Source: Lachnospiraceae bacterium OF09-6 (lineage in GTDB: Bacteria; Bacillota; Clostridia; Lachnospirales; Lachnospiraceae). Taken from it: a stretch of 64,000 bases of DNA. The stretch spans positions 62,001 to 126,000 of the forward strand of contig QUMM01000004.1 of NCBI GenBank assembly GCA_003435055.1. The letters run 5' to 3'. Below, one piece after another: positions 1-9,153 of this stretch; the first letter of the stretch is position 1; each line of letters opens with the position of its first letter. A program made the translations under genes and the position numbers. Under the pieces are notes generated by a model, which had not been told where the DNA came from, did not search any database, and worked only from the letters and a program-made list of their open reading frames with translations.

Positions 1-666
1 TTCGGTTCCTATATGAAGAAAGATGTGCCGATCGAGGAATCAACCAGAAACGTAGAGATTTTTGATACAGCTATTGCGATTATGGCTGGCTTAATGATTA
101 TTCCGGCAGTATTCGCTTTTTCAGGTGGAACACCGGAGACACTGCAGGCAGGACCGTCACTGATGTTTATTACCATTCCAAAAGTATTTGAAAGTATGGG
201 AATGGGAACGATCGTAGGGATTATGTTTTTCCTGTTGGTATTGTGTGCGGCAGTCACCAGCTCCATTGCTCTGACAGAAAGTGCAGTGTCCACATTTCAG
301 GATGAGCTGAAATGGAGTAGAAAAAAAGCAACGATTATTACAGGTATTGTTATGCTTCTGTTGGGAACGCTATCTTCACTGGGCTATGGACCATTGGCCG
401 GCGTGAAGATCATTGGTATGCAATTCCTGGATTTCTTTGATTTCCTGACAAACTCTGTGATGATGCCAATAGCAGCAATCGCTACCTGTCTTCTGGTGGC
501 AAGAGTTATGGGAGTTCACAAAATAGAAGAGGAGATGCTGCAGGAAAACGGAACATTCCACAGAAAAAAAGTGTTTAATTTTATGATCCGTTATCTGTGC
601 CCGATCTTTGCAGCGATCATTCTGGCCAGTTCCGTGGCAAACGCATTTGGGCTGATCTCTATGTAG
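1..666 (+). CDS. Sodium-dependent NSS-family transporter, C-terminal part
   Basis: The frame is open from the first base, so the gene begins left of the window; about 221 C-terminal residues are present. Five hydrophobic segments are visible, including a run ending in CAAVTSSIALTE that fits the conserved Ser-rich helix 8 of neurotransmitter:sodium symporters (LeuT/MhsT family), which import amino acids with sodium. The segment F-S-G-G-T-P-E-T in the loop and the C-terminal helix are also typical. The stop is TAG, followed 21 bases later by a FadR-type regulator on the same strand. The substrate cannot be told from this half. The family call rests on remembered family pattern, not a search. 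Confidence 0.8.
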   Translation, partial: FGSYMKKDVPIEESTRNVEIFDTAIAIMAGLMIIPAVFAFSGGTPETLQAGPSLMFITIPKVFESMGMGTIVGIMFFLLVLCAAVTSSIALTESAVSTFQDELKWSRKKATIITGIVMLLLGTLSSLGYGPLAGVKIIGMQFLDFFDFLTNSVMMPIAAIATCLLVARVMGVHKIEEEMLQENGTFHRKKVFNFMIRYLCPIFAAIILASSVANAFGLISM

Positions 667-687
667 AGAAAGGATAAGAGGCTTTGT

Positions 688-1410
688 ATGGCATACAAGT
701 ATGAAAAAGTAGACCAGAAACTGCTGGTTCCACAGATTGAGGATCAGCTGATGATGTATGTGCATCAGGAGCAGATGGAAAAAGGTGCCAGACTGCCTAG
801 TGAACACAAGTTGGGAGAACTTTTCGGTGTGGGAAGAAGTACCATCCGGGAAGCAGTAAAGAGTCTGGTATCAAAAGGCATTTTAGAGGTCAAAAGAGGT
901 TCCGGGACTTATGTGAAAAATACGGAAATCACCGTAGACGATCCATTGGGATTTTCTCAGTTTGAAGATAAATACAGATTGGCGATGGAACTGTTTGATG
1001 TCCGTATACTTCTGGAGCCGGAAGTAGCGGCGACTGCATGCCAGAAGGCTTCAGAAGAAGATAAGAAGCATATAAAAGAACTGTGCGATGAAGTAGAACA
1101 GCTCTACTTATTAGGAAAGAATCATATTCAGAAGGATATGGAATTTCATTCAGCAATTGCAAAAGCCAGTGGCAATCATGTAGTGGAGATATTACTTCCG
1201 GTGATTTTTACTGCGATTACGACCTTTGCAAATCTGACACACAGAAAGCTGCAGCAGGAAACGATCGAAACCCACAGAGAAGTCACCAATGCCATTCTGC
1301 GTGGAGACAGTATGGGAGCAAAATGTGCCATGATCATGCATCTTACTTATAATCGTCAGACATTGCTTCAGATGTCAGATACACGAAAAAATTTGTCTGA
1401 CAAGTTGTAA
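688..1410 (+). CDS. GntR family transcriptional regulator, FadR subfamily
   Basis: 240 residues. An N-terminal winged helix (about residues 8-75) carries the GntR pattern RLPSEHKLGELFGVGRSTIREA followed in the wing by KRGSGTYV. The C-terminal all-helical FCD domain (about 95-225) has the metal/ligand-type spacing D-MEFHSAIAKASGN and a later THRE. This class binds small organic acids and releases DNA. It sits between a sodium symporter fragment and a GntP permease/dehydratase pair and probably controls the latter (inference). A rho-independent terminator follows. Confidence 0.9.
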   Translation: MAYKYEKVDQKLLVPQIEDQLMMYVHQEQMEKGARLPSEHKLGELFGVGRSTIREAVKSLVSKGILEVKRGSGTYVKNTEITVDDPLGFSQFEDKYRLAMELFDVRILLEPEVAATACQKASEEDKKHIKELCDEVEQLYLLGKNHIQKDMEFHSAIAKASGNHVVEILLPVIFTAITTFANLTHRKLQQETIETHREVTNAILRGDSMGAKCAMIMHLTYNRQTLLQMSDTRKNLSDKL

Positions 1411-1442
1411 TAACAAATTATGAAAATTGAATATAATTCACG

Positions 1443-1482
1443 AAAAATCCGGTCTTATAGATGTGGTAAGACCGGATTTTTT
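1443..1482 (+). terminator. Rho-independent terminator after the GntR gene
   Basis: A 15-base stem begins AAAAATCCGGTCTTA and is answered by TAAGACCGGATTTTT, followed by more T. The near-symmetrical A and T tails would let it work in both directions. Confidence 0.9.
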
Positions 1483-1520
1483 GTTGTATTTATAGAAAAA
1501 ATAGGTAGATTTGAAACAAC

Positions 1521-1549
1521 TTGATGTGGGAATACTGATATTATATACT
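1521..1549 (+). promoter_or_regulatory. Sigma-A promoter for the GntP permease operon
   Basis: TTGATG and TATACT are separated by 17 bases, about 70 bases ahead of the permease start. Confidence 0.6.
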
Positions 1550-1616
1550 GAAATCAGGATACAGAAGACGTCAGATGTATAAAGCAAAAACTGGAAAAAC
1601 AATTGGAGGGTTATCA

Positions 1617-2972
1617 ATGAGTGAGACCGTAGTATTAGATCCAACGCGCCTGGTGATAGCTGCATTAGTTGGATTAGCATTATTGTTGGTATTAATTATT
1701 AAATTTAAGATTCATGCGATGATTTCTATTTTGATCGGAGCAATTACCATAGGACTGGTAGCCGGTATGCCGTTTTCAGAGATCGTTCTGGCAGTAAATG
1801 ATGGAATCGGGAATACTTTGAAGGGTATTGCATTACTGGTTGGACTTGGTTCTATGTTTGGAGCTATATTGGAAGCATCTGGCGGTGCTCAGACACTGGC
1901 CGTAACCATGGTCAGAAAGTTTGGGGATGAAAAGGCAGCATGGGCGCTGGGCTTAACCGGGCTGGTCATTGCCATGCCGGTATTCTTTGATGCAGGATTA
2001 ATCATTCTGATCCCACTGGCATTCTCTCTGGCAAAGAAAACAAAACGTTCCACCTTATTTTATGTCATTCCACTGCTGGCCGGACTGGCAGTAGGACATG
2101 CATTTATTCCACCTACACCTGGACCGGTACTGGTAGCAACCATGTTGAATGTAGATCTTGGATGGGTAATTTTAGTAGGTATTTTATGTGGAACGGTAGC
2201 CATGATCGTGGCAGGACCGATCTGGGGATCCATTTGTGGAAAGAAATATATGGTTCCAGTTCCGGAACATGTGGCAAATCAGGAAGACTTTGATGAATCC
2301 AAGCTTCCAAAGTTCGGCACGATTGTACTGATCATTTTGATTCCACTGGTACTGATCATTCTGAAGTCACTGGCAGGCGTCGTTCCGGCTATGGCACCGG
2401 TAGCGTCCATATTCACATTTTTGGGAGAACCGTTTGTAGCATTATTAATTGCAACAGTAGTGGCAATGTTTGTGCTTGGAACAAAGCATGGATATAGTCT
2501 GGAAGAACTGGAAAAAATCATGACCAAGTCTCTGGAACCAACCGGACTGATTCTGTTAGTAACCGCCTGCGGTGGAGTTCTTCGTTATGTGCTGCAGTAT
2601 TCCGGACTGGGAGACTTAATTGGTAATGCGGTCGCTTCTATCAATATGCCAATCGTAGTAGTAGCATTTGTTGTGGCAGCTCTGGTAAGAATCTGCGTTG
2701 GTTCTTCTACCGTAGCGATGACTATGGCAGCCGGCATTATTGCTGCAATGCCTGGAATCGCTGATTTATCTCCGTTATATCTTGCATGTACCGTAGCAGC
2801 AGTAGCAGGTGGAGCCACCGTATGCTCCCACTTTAATGATTCTGGCTTCTGGCTGGTAAAATCATTGGTTGGCATTGATGAAAAGACAACTTTAAAAACA
2901 TGGACAATTATGGAAACATTAGTTGGCGTGACCGGATTTGTAGTAGCTTTTATTATTTCATGTTTTGTATAG
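1617..2972 (+). CDS. GntP family permease (gluconate/sugar-acid:H+ symporter)
   Basis: 451 residues when started at the ATG at 1617, which has GGAGGG six bases upstream; an in-frame ATG at 1575 has no ribosome site and was rejected. The protein is almost wholly hydrophobic, with about 12 predicted membrane segments and the family motif HAFIPPTPGPV near residue 162, as well as a conserved C-terminal GGATVCSHFNDSGFW. GntP proteins import gluconate and related hydroxy acids. The gene is 20 bases upstream of an IlvD/Edd dehydratase, so the pair likely takes up and dehydrates a sugar acid. Exact substrate is unknown. Confidence 0.9.
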   Translation: MSETVVLDPTRLVIAALVGLALLLVLIIKFKIHAMISILIGAITIGLVAGMPFSEIVLAVNDGIGNTLKGIALLVGLGSMFGAILEASGGAQTLAVTMVRKFGDEKAAWALGLTGLVIAMPVFFDAGLIILIPLAFSLAKKTKRSTLFYVIPLLAGLAVGHAFIPPTPGPVLVATMLNVDLGWVILVGILCGTVAMIVAGPIWGSICGKKYMVPVPEHVANQEDFDESKLPKFGTIVLIILIPLVLIILKSLAGVVPAMAPVASIFTFLGEPFVALLIATVVAMFVLGTKHGYSLEELEKIMTKSLEPTGLILLVTACGGVLRYVLQYSGLGDLIGNAVASINMPIVVVAFVVAALVRICVGSSTVAMTMAAGIIAAMPGIADLSPLYLACTVAAVAGGATVCSHFNDSGFWLVKSLVGIDEKTTLKTWTIMETLVGVTGFVVAFIISCFV

Positions 2973-2992
2973 GAAATTGACAGGAGGACATT

Positions 2993-4777
2993 ATGCTTAG
3001 AAGTGAAGAAGTTAGAAAACTGGCACCGGAGATGGATCCCCTTCGTATGGGAATGGGATGGAAAGTGGGTGACTTGTCTAAACCACAGGTTATGGTGGAA
3101 AGTTCTTATGGAGACAGCCATCCAGGTTCTGCGCATCTGAATATATTTGTAGAGGAAGCAGTAAAAGCAGTCGATGAAAATGGTGGCAAAGCAGCCAGAT
3201 ATTTTGCAACAGATATGTGTGATGGAATCGCACAGGGGCATGACGGAATCAACTATTCACTGCCGCATCGTGATGCCATGGTCAATCTGATCGAGGCACA
3301 GGCAAATGCAACGGTGTTTGACGGTGGCGTATTTATTGCAAGCTGCGATAAATCTATGCCGGCCATGCTGATGAGCATCGGACGACTGAAAGATATGAGT
3401 GCAATTGTTGTGACTGGTGGCGTGATGGAGGCCCATGAGCTGCCTGAAAAATATATTGTGAACGATCCAGCCTGTAAAATCAATGAACTCCTGACACTGG
3501 AACAGATCGGTAAGTTTGATGCATGGGAAAAGACTGGTGTGATTCCAAATGAACAGCTGGATTACTATAAACAGCATGCCTGCCCGAGCTGTGGAGCCTG
3601 CTCCTTTATGGGTACTGCTTCAACCATGCAGATTATGGCAGAAGCACTGGGACTTATGCTTCCGGGAACTGCCTTGATGCCATCCACAGCGCCGGAATTA
3701 AAAGAAGCATCCTATCAGGCTGGAAAACAGCTGATGGATCTGATCGCAAAAGGAATCAAAGCGTCAGATATCGTGACAAAAGAAAGCTTTGAAAATGCCA
3801 TCATGGTTCATGCAGCCATATCCGGTTCTACCAATGCGACCATGCATATTCCGGCCATTGCTCATGAGTTTGGGGTGGAGATTGATGCAGATACATTTGA
3901 CCGGTTACACAGAGGAGCACATTATTTATTAAATATTCGTCCTTCCGGAGACTGGCCGGCACAGTATTTCTATTATGCTGGCGGTGTGCCTCGTGTCATG
4001 GAAGAGATCAAGAGTATGCTTCACCTGGATGTGATGACCGTAACAGGCAAAACTTTGGGAGAGAATCTGGAAGAACTGAAAAAGAATGGATTTTATGAGC
4101 ATTGCGATGAAATTCTTCAGAAAAAAGCAAAACAGTTTGGAAAAGAGATTGACAGAGAAGATATTATCCATTCTTTTGATCATGCCAAGGGAACAGACGG
4201 AAGTATCGCAATTCTGAAAGGAAATCTTGCACCGGAAGGCTGTGTCATTAAACATACCGCCTGCCCGAAAAATATGTTTAAAGCGGTGTTAAACGCCAGA
4301 CCATTTAACAGTGAGGAAGCGTGCATTGATGCAGTGCTCCATGGAAAAGTAAAACCGGGAGATGCCATCTTCATTCGTTATGAAGGACCAAGAGGAAGCG
4401 GAATGCCAGAGATGTTCTACACAGGAGAAGCTATCTGCGCCAATCCGGAACTGGCATCCAGTGTGGCGCTGATCACAGATGGACGATTCTCAGGTGCCTC
4501 CAGAGGTCCGGTAATCGGTCATGTTTCACCGGAAGCTGCAGCAGGAGGCCCGATTGCCTTAGTGGAAGAAGGCGACCTGATTGAGCTGGATGTAGCAAAC
4601 AGAAAGATTGCCATTGTCGGTATCAGAGGAGAAAGAAAAACGCCAGAAGAGATCGATGCCATCTTAAAAGAAAGAAAGGCAAACTGGAAAGGATTCGAGA
4701 GTAAATATAAGCACGGACTTTTAAAATTATATGCACAGCATGCAGTAAGTTCCATGAAAGGAGCTTACATGGAATAA
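2993..4777 (+). CDS. IlvD/Edd family sugar-acid dehydratase
   Basis: 594 residues. Motifs of the iron-sulfur dehydratases are all present: [16 protein letters not shown] near residue 80, [12 protein letters not shown] near 118, and [17 protein letters not shown] near 200, giving the Cys ligands. The C-terminal half has [21 protein letters not shown], the swivel-domain active-site loop. The family includes dihydroxy-acid dehydratase, 6-phosphogluconate dehydratase and aldonate dehydratases. The residues [10 protein letters not shown] are closer to the IlvD side, but the GntP neighbour and FadR-type regulator point to an aldonate such as gluconate or xylonate (inference). The start has GGAGG six bases upstream. 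Confidence 0.88.
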   Translation: MLRSEEVRKLAPEMDPLRMGMGWKVGDLSKPQVMVESSYGDSHPGSAHLNIFVEEAVKAVDENGGKAARYFATDMCDGIAQGHDGINYSLPHRDAMVNLIEAQANATVFDGGVFIASCDKSMPAMLMSIGRLKDMSAIVVTGGVMEAHELPEKYIVNDPACKINELLTLEQIGKFDAWEKTGVIPNEQLDYYKQHACPSCGACSFMGTASTMQIMAEALGLMLPGTALMPSTAPELKEASYQAGKQLMDLIAKGIKASDIVTKESFENAIMVHAAISGSTNATMHIPAIAHEFGVEIDADTFDRLHRGAHYLLNIRPSGDWPAQYFYYAGGVPRVMEEIKSMLHLDVMTVTGKTLGENLEELKKNGFYEHCDEILQKKAKQFGKEIDREDIIHSFDHAKGTDGSIAILKGNLAPEGCVIKHTACPKNMFKAVLNARPFNSEEACIDAVLHGKVKPGDAIFIRYEGPRGSGMPEMFYTGEAICANPELASSVALITDGRFSGASRGPVIGHVSPEAAAGGPIALVEEGDLIELDVANRKIAIVGIRGERKTPEEIDAILKERKANWKGFESKYKHGLLKLYAQHAVSSMKGAYME

Positions 4778-4780
4778 ACC

Positions 4781-4814
4781 ATTGGGGACGAAACCATTGG
4801 CTTTATCCCCCAAT
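4781..4814. terminator. Possible bidirectional terminator between convergent genes
   Basis: ATTGGGG and CCCCAAT form a short stem overlapping the 3' end of the minus-strand pyrophosphatase gene. The GGGGACG core recurs in hairpins near 28810 and 52980. There is no strong T tract on the plus side. Confidence 0.4.
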
Positions 4815-6452
4815 ATATTCAGTAATTACTGCTGTCAGTGCCGGCAATATTTGCTGTTTTCGTGAAAGCAGATTATCCTGAAAGGCATGTTCTGTGCCAT
4901 CTGGATCCGGGAAAGCTTCCGCTGCCCACGGTGCACGACTGCCACCGGCGTAGATGACAGAACCGTTTTCCAGAATGCTGGTAAAGACCAGTACAGCCAG
5001 GTCAATACGCTTTTTCTGGGCAAAACGATCCAGTGCAGCAGTGATCTCCCGGGCATCGATTCTGGTATCAGCTGCGGATGGCACAATAACCTGTGAAATA
5101 GACAGCTTGCAGGAATGGATATCGTAGACCTTCAGATCCTGATTGATCATGTCAGAATAGCTGACGTTTTCCTGGTTGGAAGTAATACTGAACATCTCTT
5201 CGGCAAAGGTATCGATATACAGATCTGCAATGGCTGCCAGAATATTAGCAGTAGAGATATCCTTTTCTGTGGTAGTCGGTGAGTGAAAGTCCATGGTATC
5301 GGACAGGACAGCACCAAGAAGAAGACCGGCCAGATTCGTTGGAATCGGGATCTGATTCTCACGGAAGATGGTTGCCACAATAGTGGCAGTAGAGCCAACG
5401 ATCTCATTACGAAAAGCCACTGGCTGTGAGGTGGAAAAATCATTAATCCGGTGATGGTCAATAACTTCCAGAACCTCTGCTTTTTCGATGGCATTTACGG
5501 ACTGGGAAAATTCGTTGTGATCCACCAGAATCAGTTTCCGCCGTGGAGCATCCATGATGTGATATCTGGCCACGTAGCCCACCAGCTGTTCATTCTGGTC
5601 TACCACAGGATAAGCACGGTAACGGTTGCGCAGCATCTTTATACCAACGTCTTCTGCCAGTTCATTGGTATGAAAATAAATTGGATTGCGCTTCATGATT
5701 CGTTCCACCGATGGCGCAAAGTAAAGATAGCGGGAGGTATTCATGGTGCCATGTCCTGAGAGAATGATTGGACAATGGTGTGCTCTGGCTTCTTCAATTA
5801 CCGCATCCTCGACACTGTCTGCCCAGACAATAATCAGCATACCAGCGCCCAGCAGGATGCATTTTTTCTGCGCCATAGTATCAGCACCTACGATCACAAT
5901 TCGTTTTTCCACCTCATAATGATCCAGCCGTTCTGGTCTTGTCATGGCAATGACACTGACTTTTCCATTGATAACGGCCTGGTCATCGTCATAAAGAATG
6001 GTTCCGTTAATGGTTTTTCTGATATTTTCGGAAGAGGTGTGAGCCAGAATATCAATAGATCTGGCTGTATCATCCAGTCCAACGACAGAGATATCAGACT
6101 TTGTCACCATACCAAGAAGATGATTCTGTTCGTCCACCACACCACAGTAGGCTCGATTGGTCTTCTGCATAATCTGCAGAGTATCATAGATAGTAGTATC
6201 CGGTGTGATAGAAACCGGAGAATCCATATCAATTTCAGAAAGCTTCATACGGGCATCCTGAAGAAGCTGTGGAGCCTGAAAGCCGAAACGGTCCAGAAGA
6301 TAGCTGGTCTCCGCATTCAAAGAACCCAGACGGCATGGAATCGTCGGAATCCCCATGGATTTTTTGAAAAAAGCATATGCGATAGAAGAAGCAATGGAAT
6401 CCGTATCAGGATGACGATGACCAGTGATATATACAGAGCTTTTCTTTTTCAT
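4803..6452 (-). CDS. ppaC: Manganese-dependent inorganic pyrophosphatase, family II, with CBS and DRTGG domains
   Basis: 549 residues from the ATG at 6452, which has AAAGGAT nine bases upstream; a TTG three codons earlier would touch the ribosome site. The DHH catalytic domain is split: N-terminal GHRHPDTDSIASS (residues about 9-21) and, after the insert, LVDHNEFSQ and IDHHRIND. The insert holds two CBS repeats flanking a DRTGG domain (about residues 70-300), as in nucleotide-regulated clostridial enzymes where AMP inhibits and diadenosine polyphosphates activate. A DHHA2 domain closes the protein. It hydrolyses pyrophosphate in the cytosol and needs manganese or cobalt. Confidence 0.92.
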   Translation of the reverse strand: MKKKSSVYITGHRHPDTDSIASSIAYAFFKKSMGIPTIPCRLGSLNAETSYLLDRFGFQAPQLLQDARMKLSEIDMDSPVSITPDTTIYDTLQIMQKTNRAYCGVVDEQNHLLGMVTKSDISVVGLDDTARSIDILAHTSSENIRKTINGTILYDDDQAVINGKVSVIAMTRPERLDHYEVEKRIVIVGADTMAQKKCILLGAGMLIIVWADSVEDAVIEEARAHHCPIILSGHGTMNTSRYLYFAPSVERIMKRNPIYFHTNELAEDVGIKMLRNRYRAYPVVDQNEQLVGYVARYHIMDAPRRKLILVDHNEFSQSVNAIEKAEVLEVIDHHRINDFSTSQPVAFRNEIVGSTATIVATIFRENQIPIPTNLAGLLLGAVLSDTMDFHSPTTTEKDISTANILAAIADLYIDTFAEEMFSITSNQENVSYSDMINQDLKVYDIHSCKLSISQVIVPSAADTRIDAREITAALDRFAQKKRIDLAVLVFTSILENGSVIYAGGSRAPWAAEAFPDPDGTEHAFQDNLLSRKQQILPALTAVITEYIGG

Positions 6453-6513
6453 ATATAGCAATCCTTTCTGAATAAATACATATTCTCAGATAAGTCAGTT
6501 TGGTATAAAAAGT

Positions 6514-7800
6514 TTATTTGATTGCGTCCAATGCGTTGGAGATATCGGCAATCAAATCTTCTTTATCCTCCAGACCCAGGCTGATACGGATCAGTTCAGC
6601 CGGAACGCCGGCTTCGATCAGCTGCTCGTCTGTCATCTGACGATGGGTAGAAGTAGCCGGATTCAGGCAACAGGTGCGGGCATCGGCAACATGAGTTTCG
6701 ATAGCGCCAAGCTTTAAGTTCTGCATAAAGACAGAAGCAGCTTCACGGCCGCCTTTGAGTCCAAAGGAGACAACTCCACAGCCACCGTTCGGCAGATACT
6801 TCTGAGCACGTTCATAATATTTGCTGGATGGAAGTCCAGAGTAATTCACATAAGCAACCTTCGGATGCGCTTCCAGGAATTCTGCAACAGCCTGGCCGTT
6901 TTCTACATGCTTTGGCATACGTACATGAAGAGATTCCAGTCCAAGATTCAGGATAAATGCATTTTGTGGAGACTGCATACAGCCCAGGTCACGCATCAGC
7001 TGGGAGGTACATTTGGTAATAAATGCGCCCTCTTTGCCAAATTTTTCAGCATAAGTAATACCGTGATAGCTTTCATCCGGGGTACAGAGTCCCGGATATT
7101 TCTCAGCATGAGCCATCCAGTCAAAACGGCCACTGTCTATGATCGCGCCGCCCAGTGCAGCTCCATGTCCATCCATATATTTTGTGGTGGAGTGAGTGAC
7201 GATATCTGCACCCCATTCGAATGGACGGCAGTTCACCGGAGTAGGAAAGGTATTATCCACAATCAGCGGTACATCGTGTGCATGAGCAACCTTTGCAAAC
7301 AATTCAATATCCAGAACTGTCAGTGCCGGATTGGCAATGGTCTCACCAAACATCAGCTTCGTATTTGGCTGGAATGCCGCATTCAGTTCATCTTCCGTAG
7401 CATCCGGAGAAACAAACGTGGCAGAGATTCCCATCTTCTTCAGGGTCACTGCAATCAGGTTAAAAGTGCCGCCGTAGATCGAAGAAGAAGCTACGATGTG
7501 ATCACCACATTCACAGATATTAAACAATGCAAAAAAGTTGGCCGCCTGACCGGAGGAAGTCAGCATGGCAGCAGTGCCACCCTCCATGGCAGCAATCTTG
7601 GCAGCCACATAATCATTTGTCGGATTCTGAAGTCTGGAATAAAAATATCCAGATGCCTCCAGATCGAAAAGTTTTCCCATGTCTTCACTGGTACTGTACT
7701 TAAACGTGGTGGACTGGACAATTGGGATTTGTCTCGGTTCACCATTTCCAGGTGTATAGCCGGCCTGTACACATTTGGTGCCCATCTTATAGTCATTCAT
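6514..7800 (-). CDS. metY: O-acetylhomoserine aminocarboxypropyltransferase (sulfhydrylase)
   Basis: 428 residues, the normal MetY length. PLP fold-type I Cys/Met-metabolism features are visible: YSRLQNPTNDYVAAKIAAMEGG near residue 55, the SSGQAA phosphate-binding turn, VDNTFPTP, and the Schiff-base lysine in HSTTKYMDGHG. It makes homocysteine from O-acetylhomoserine and sulfide. AAGGAG lies six bases before the ATG. No SAM riboswitch was recognised in the 190-base leader. It stands alone between pyrophosphatase and a non-coding RNA. Confidence 0.93.
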   Translation of the reverse strand: MNDYKMGTKCVQAGYTPGNGEPRQIPIVQSTTFKYSTSEDMGKLFDLEASGYFYSRLQNPTNDYVAAKIAAMEGGTAAMLTSSGQAANFFALFNICECGDHIVASSSIYGGTFNLIAVTLKKMGISATFVSPDATEDELNAAFQPNTKLMFGETIANPALTVLDIELFAKVAHAHDVPLIVDNTFPTPVNCRPFEWGADIVTHSTTKYMDGHGAALGGAIIDSGRFDWMAHAEKYPGLCTPDESYHGITYAEKFGKEGAFITKCTSQLMRDLGCMQSPQNAFILNLGLESLHVRMPKHVENGQAVAEFLEAHPKVAYVNYSGLPSSKYYERAQKYLPNGGCGVVSFGLKGGREAASVFMQNLKLGAIETHVADARTCCLNPATSTHRQMTDEQLIEAGVPAELIRISLGLEDKEDLIADISNALDAIK

Positions 7801-7845
7801 AGCAATCTCCTTAAATCATATTAATTTTATAGTAATAGTAGAAAT

Positions 7846-7875
7846 ATCGTAGCATTTTATGATGAAAATTTTCAA
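7846..7875 (-). promoter_or_regulatory. Candidate promoter for metY
   Basis: Read on the minus strand, TTGAAA and TACGAT are 18 bases apart, about 45 bases upstream of the metY ATG. The -10 is imperfect. Confidence 0.35.
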
Positions 7876-7959
7876 GATAAGCAGAATTTCTTCCTGAAGA
7901 TATAAAAGACTAATTATTCTGACAATTTGAAAGAAAATAAAAAAAGATCAGAAATATAA

Positions 7960-7988
7960 TTGACAAACAAAAAGTATTGTGATATTAT
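7960..7988 (+). promoter_or_regulatory. Strong sigma-A promoter for a non-coding RNA
   Basis: A consensus TTGACA and a TATTAT are separated by exactly 17 bases. No ORF of useful size starts downstream before the terminator at 8258-8291, so this promoter drives the RNA listed next. Confidence 0.8.
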
Positions 7989-7994
7989 CTAACT

Positions 7995-8300
7995 ATCAAA
8001 AGAAAAGACAAATAAAACAAATCAAAAGAAAGAGGTACAGTCCAATGAAGTAAGAATCTTTCGCCAAAGAAAATCCTGAGAGGATAACAAAAAATCTGAA
8101 GGAAGATGATAAAGATGAAAGGCAGAGATCCATAACGAATGGACAAAGAAGCAAAATTCTAAGACAGGAGGTATAGTCCAAAAGGAACATAAGGTACCAA
8201 ATTCGCAGACAATGAAAGTTGAAGGTGTAGACAATGAAATTGCTGGAAATCATTAAGAGCCCGGTCGAGAGAAAAAAGAATCGATCGGGCTTCCTTTGTG
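7995..8300 (+). ncRNA. Candidate stand-alone structured RNA of about 300 nt, family not recognised
   Basis: The unit has its own near-perfect promoter and ends in a rho-independent terminator, yet is purine-rich and encodes no plausible protein. A motif GAGGTAYAGTCCAA occurs twice (8032-8045 and 8168-8181). Visible pairings are hairpins TCTTT/AAAGA (8057-8070, loop CGCC) and ATCCT/AGGAT (8073-8085), long-range GGTAC/GTACC (8034-8038 with 8194-8198), and GTCCA/TGGAC (8040-8044 with 8140-8144). The second GTCCA copy could compete for the same partner. A 14-codon ORF at 8212-8256 and a two-codon ATG-AAG-TAA at 8044 are noted only. It does not match my memory of RNase P, tmRNA, 6S or a known riboswitch. 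It could belong to a described clostridial RNA class that I cannot identify without covariance search. Confidence 0.6.
8258..8291 (+). terminator. Terminator of the non-coding RNA unit
   Basis: An 11-base stem AGCCCGGTCGA with TCGATCGGGCT (one G-U pair), then TCCTTTG. The T tract is modest, the stem strong. Confidence 0.75.
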
Positions 8301-8319
8301 CCCTGAGACAAAACAGGTT

Positions 8320-8348
8320 TTGCAGGTTGAGTCAGTGTATGTTATATT
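8320..8348 (+). promoter_or_regulatory. Sigma-A promoter for the HD-domain gene
   Basis: TTGCAG and TATATT with 17 bases between, about 100 bases before the start codon and just after the RNA terminator. Confidence 0.55.
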
Positions 8349-8449
8349 AAAAGTAATCTTCTCTGCCATTTAAAGGAAATGAACTGGCGTGGAAAATAAG
8401 AGATGTCCGACAGGCATATGACAGATCTGCCGGTCAGAAAGGATAAGTA

Positions 8450-9013
8450 ATGGATGCAAGAACATTAATTGATACACTGGCAGTAGCCGGCAGACTGAAG
8501 GACACGACAAGGCATTGCTATACACCGGGCGGAAGACATGAAAGCGTGGCAGAACATTCCTGGAGAATTACGCTGATGGCCTATTGGATCAGTGACGAAT
8601 TCCCGGAGGCTAATCTTGAAAAACTTCTGAAAATGTGCCTGATCCATGATCTGGGTGAAGCTTTTACCGGAGATATTCCTTCTTTTGAGAAAACAGAGGT
8701 CAATGAAGAACGGGAAGCAGAGCTGTTATTTAAATGGATGAAGTCACTTCCGGAGCCGTTTGCCACAGAGATGATGGAACTTTACAGAGAAATGGAAGAG
8801 CGCAAGACTCTGGAGGCACGGATCTATAAAGCACTGGACAATATGGAGGCTCTGATTTCTCATAATGAGTCCGATATTCAGACCTGGCTTCCACTGGAAT
8901 ATGATTTACAGATGACTTATGGGAATGATAAAGTGGCGTTTTCAGAATATCTGACAGAATTGCGGGATATGATAAGGGAAGACAGCAGGGAGAAAATAGC
9001 CAGAGAAGCATAA
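8450..9013 (+). CDS. HD-domain phosphohydrolase, YfbR/HDDC2-like 5'-nucleotidase
   Basis: 187 residues. Metal ligands of the HD superfamily are in order: RHESVAEHSWRITLMAYW (H near residues 29 and 35), then LIHDLGEAFTGDIP (the HD pair near 67-68), and a late D in KALDNMEAL. Length and the EHSWR signature fit the HDDC2/YfbR group, which dephosphorylates deoxynucleoside monophosphates. AAAGGAT lies ahead of the ATG. It is followed by an S component of a vitamin transporter but nothing ties the two functionally. Confidence 0.85.
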   Translation: MDARTLIDTLAVAGRLKDTTRHCYTPGGRHESVAEHSWRITLMAYWISDEFPEANLEKLLKMCLIHDLGEAFTGDIPSFEKTEVNEEREAELLFKWMKSLPEPFATEMMELYREMEERKTLEARIYKALDNMEALISHNESDIQTWLPLEYDLQMTYGNDKVAFSEYLTELRDMIREDSREKIAREA

Positions 9014-9153
9014 GAAGCAATAAGTACGGATCTGACATTTGAAAAAATAAAAAAACTGGTTCTTTTAAAAATTGTTTTTTTCTTCTATTATAAGACCACG
9101 CAGAAAAGAATACTGCAACAATGCCGATAGATCCGGCCGGAAGGAGAAACATT

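Noticed and set aside
5775..6458. 227-codon plus-strand ORF
   Set aside because: Antisense shadow of the pyrophosphatase gene.
6865..7824. 319-codon plus-strand ORF
   Set aside because: Antisense shadow of metY; the minus-strand frame has full family motifs.
7801..7955. Possible SAM riboswitch or T-box in the metY leader
   Set aside because: No conserved core or terminator-like expression platform was recognised on the minus strand; the leader is AT-rich without long stems.
7996..8253. Minus-strand ORFs of 70-85 codons opposite the RNA unit
   Set aside because: Low-complexity hydrophobic readings without ribosome sites, explained by the purine-rich RNA on the plus strand.
9014..9153. Vitamin riboswitch before the ECF S component
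   Set aside because: No FMN, THF, TPP, cobalamin or preQ1 signature could be matched by eye.
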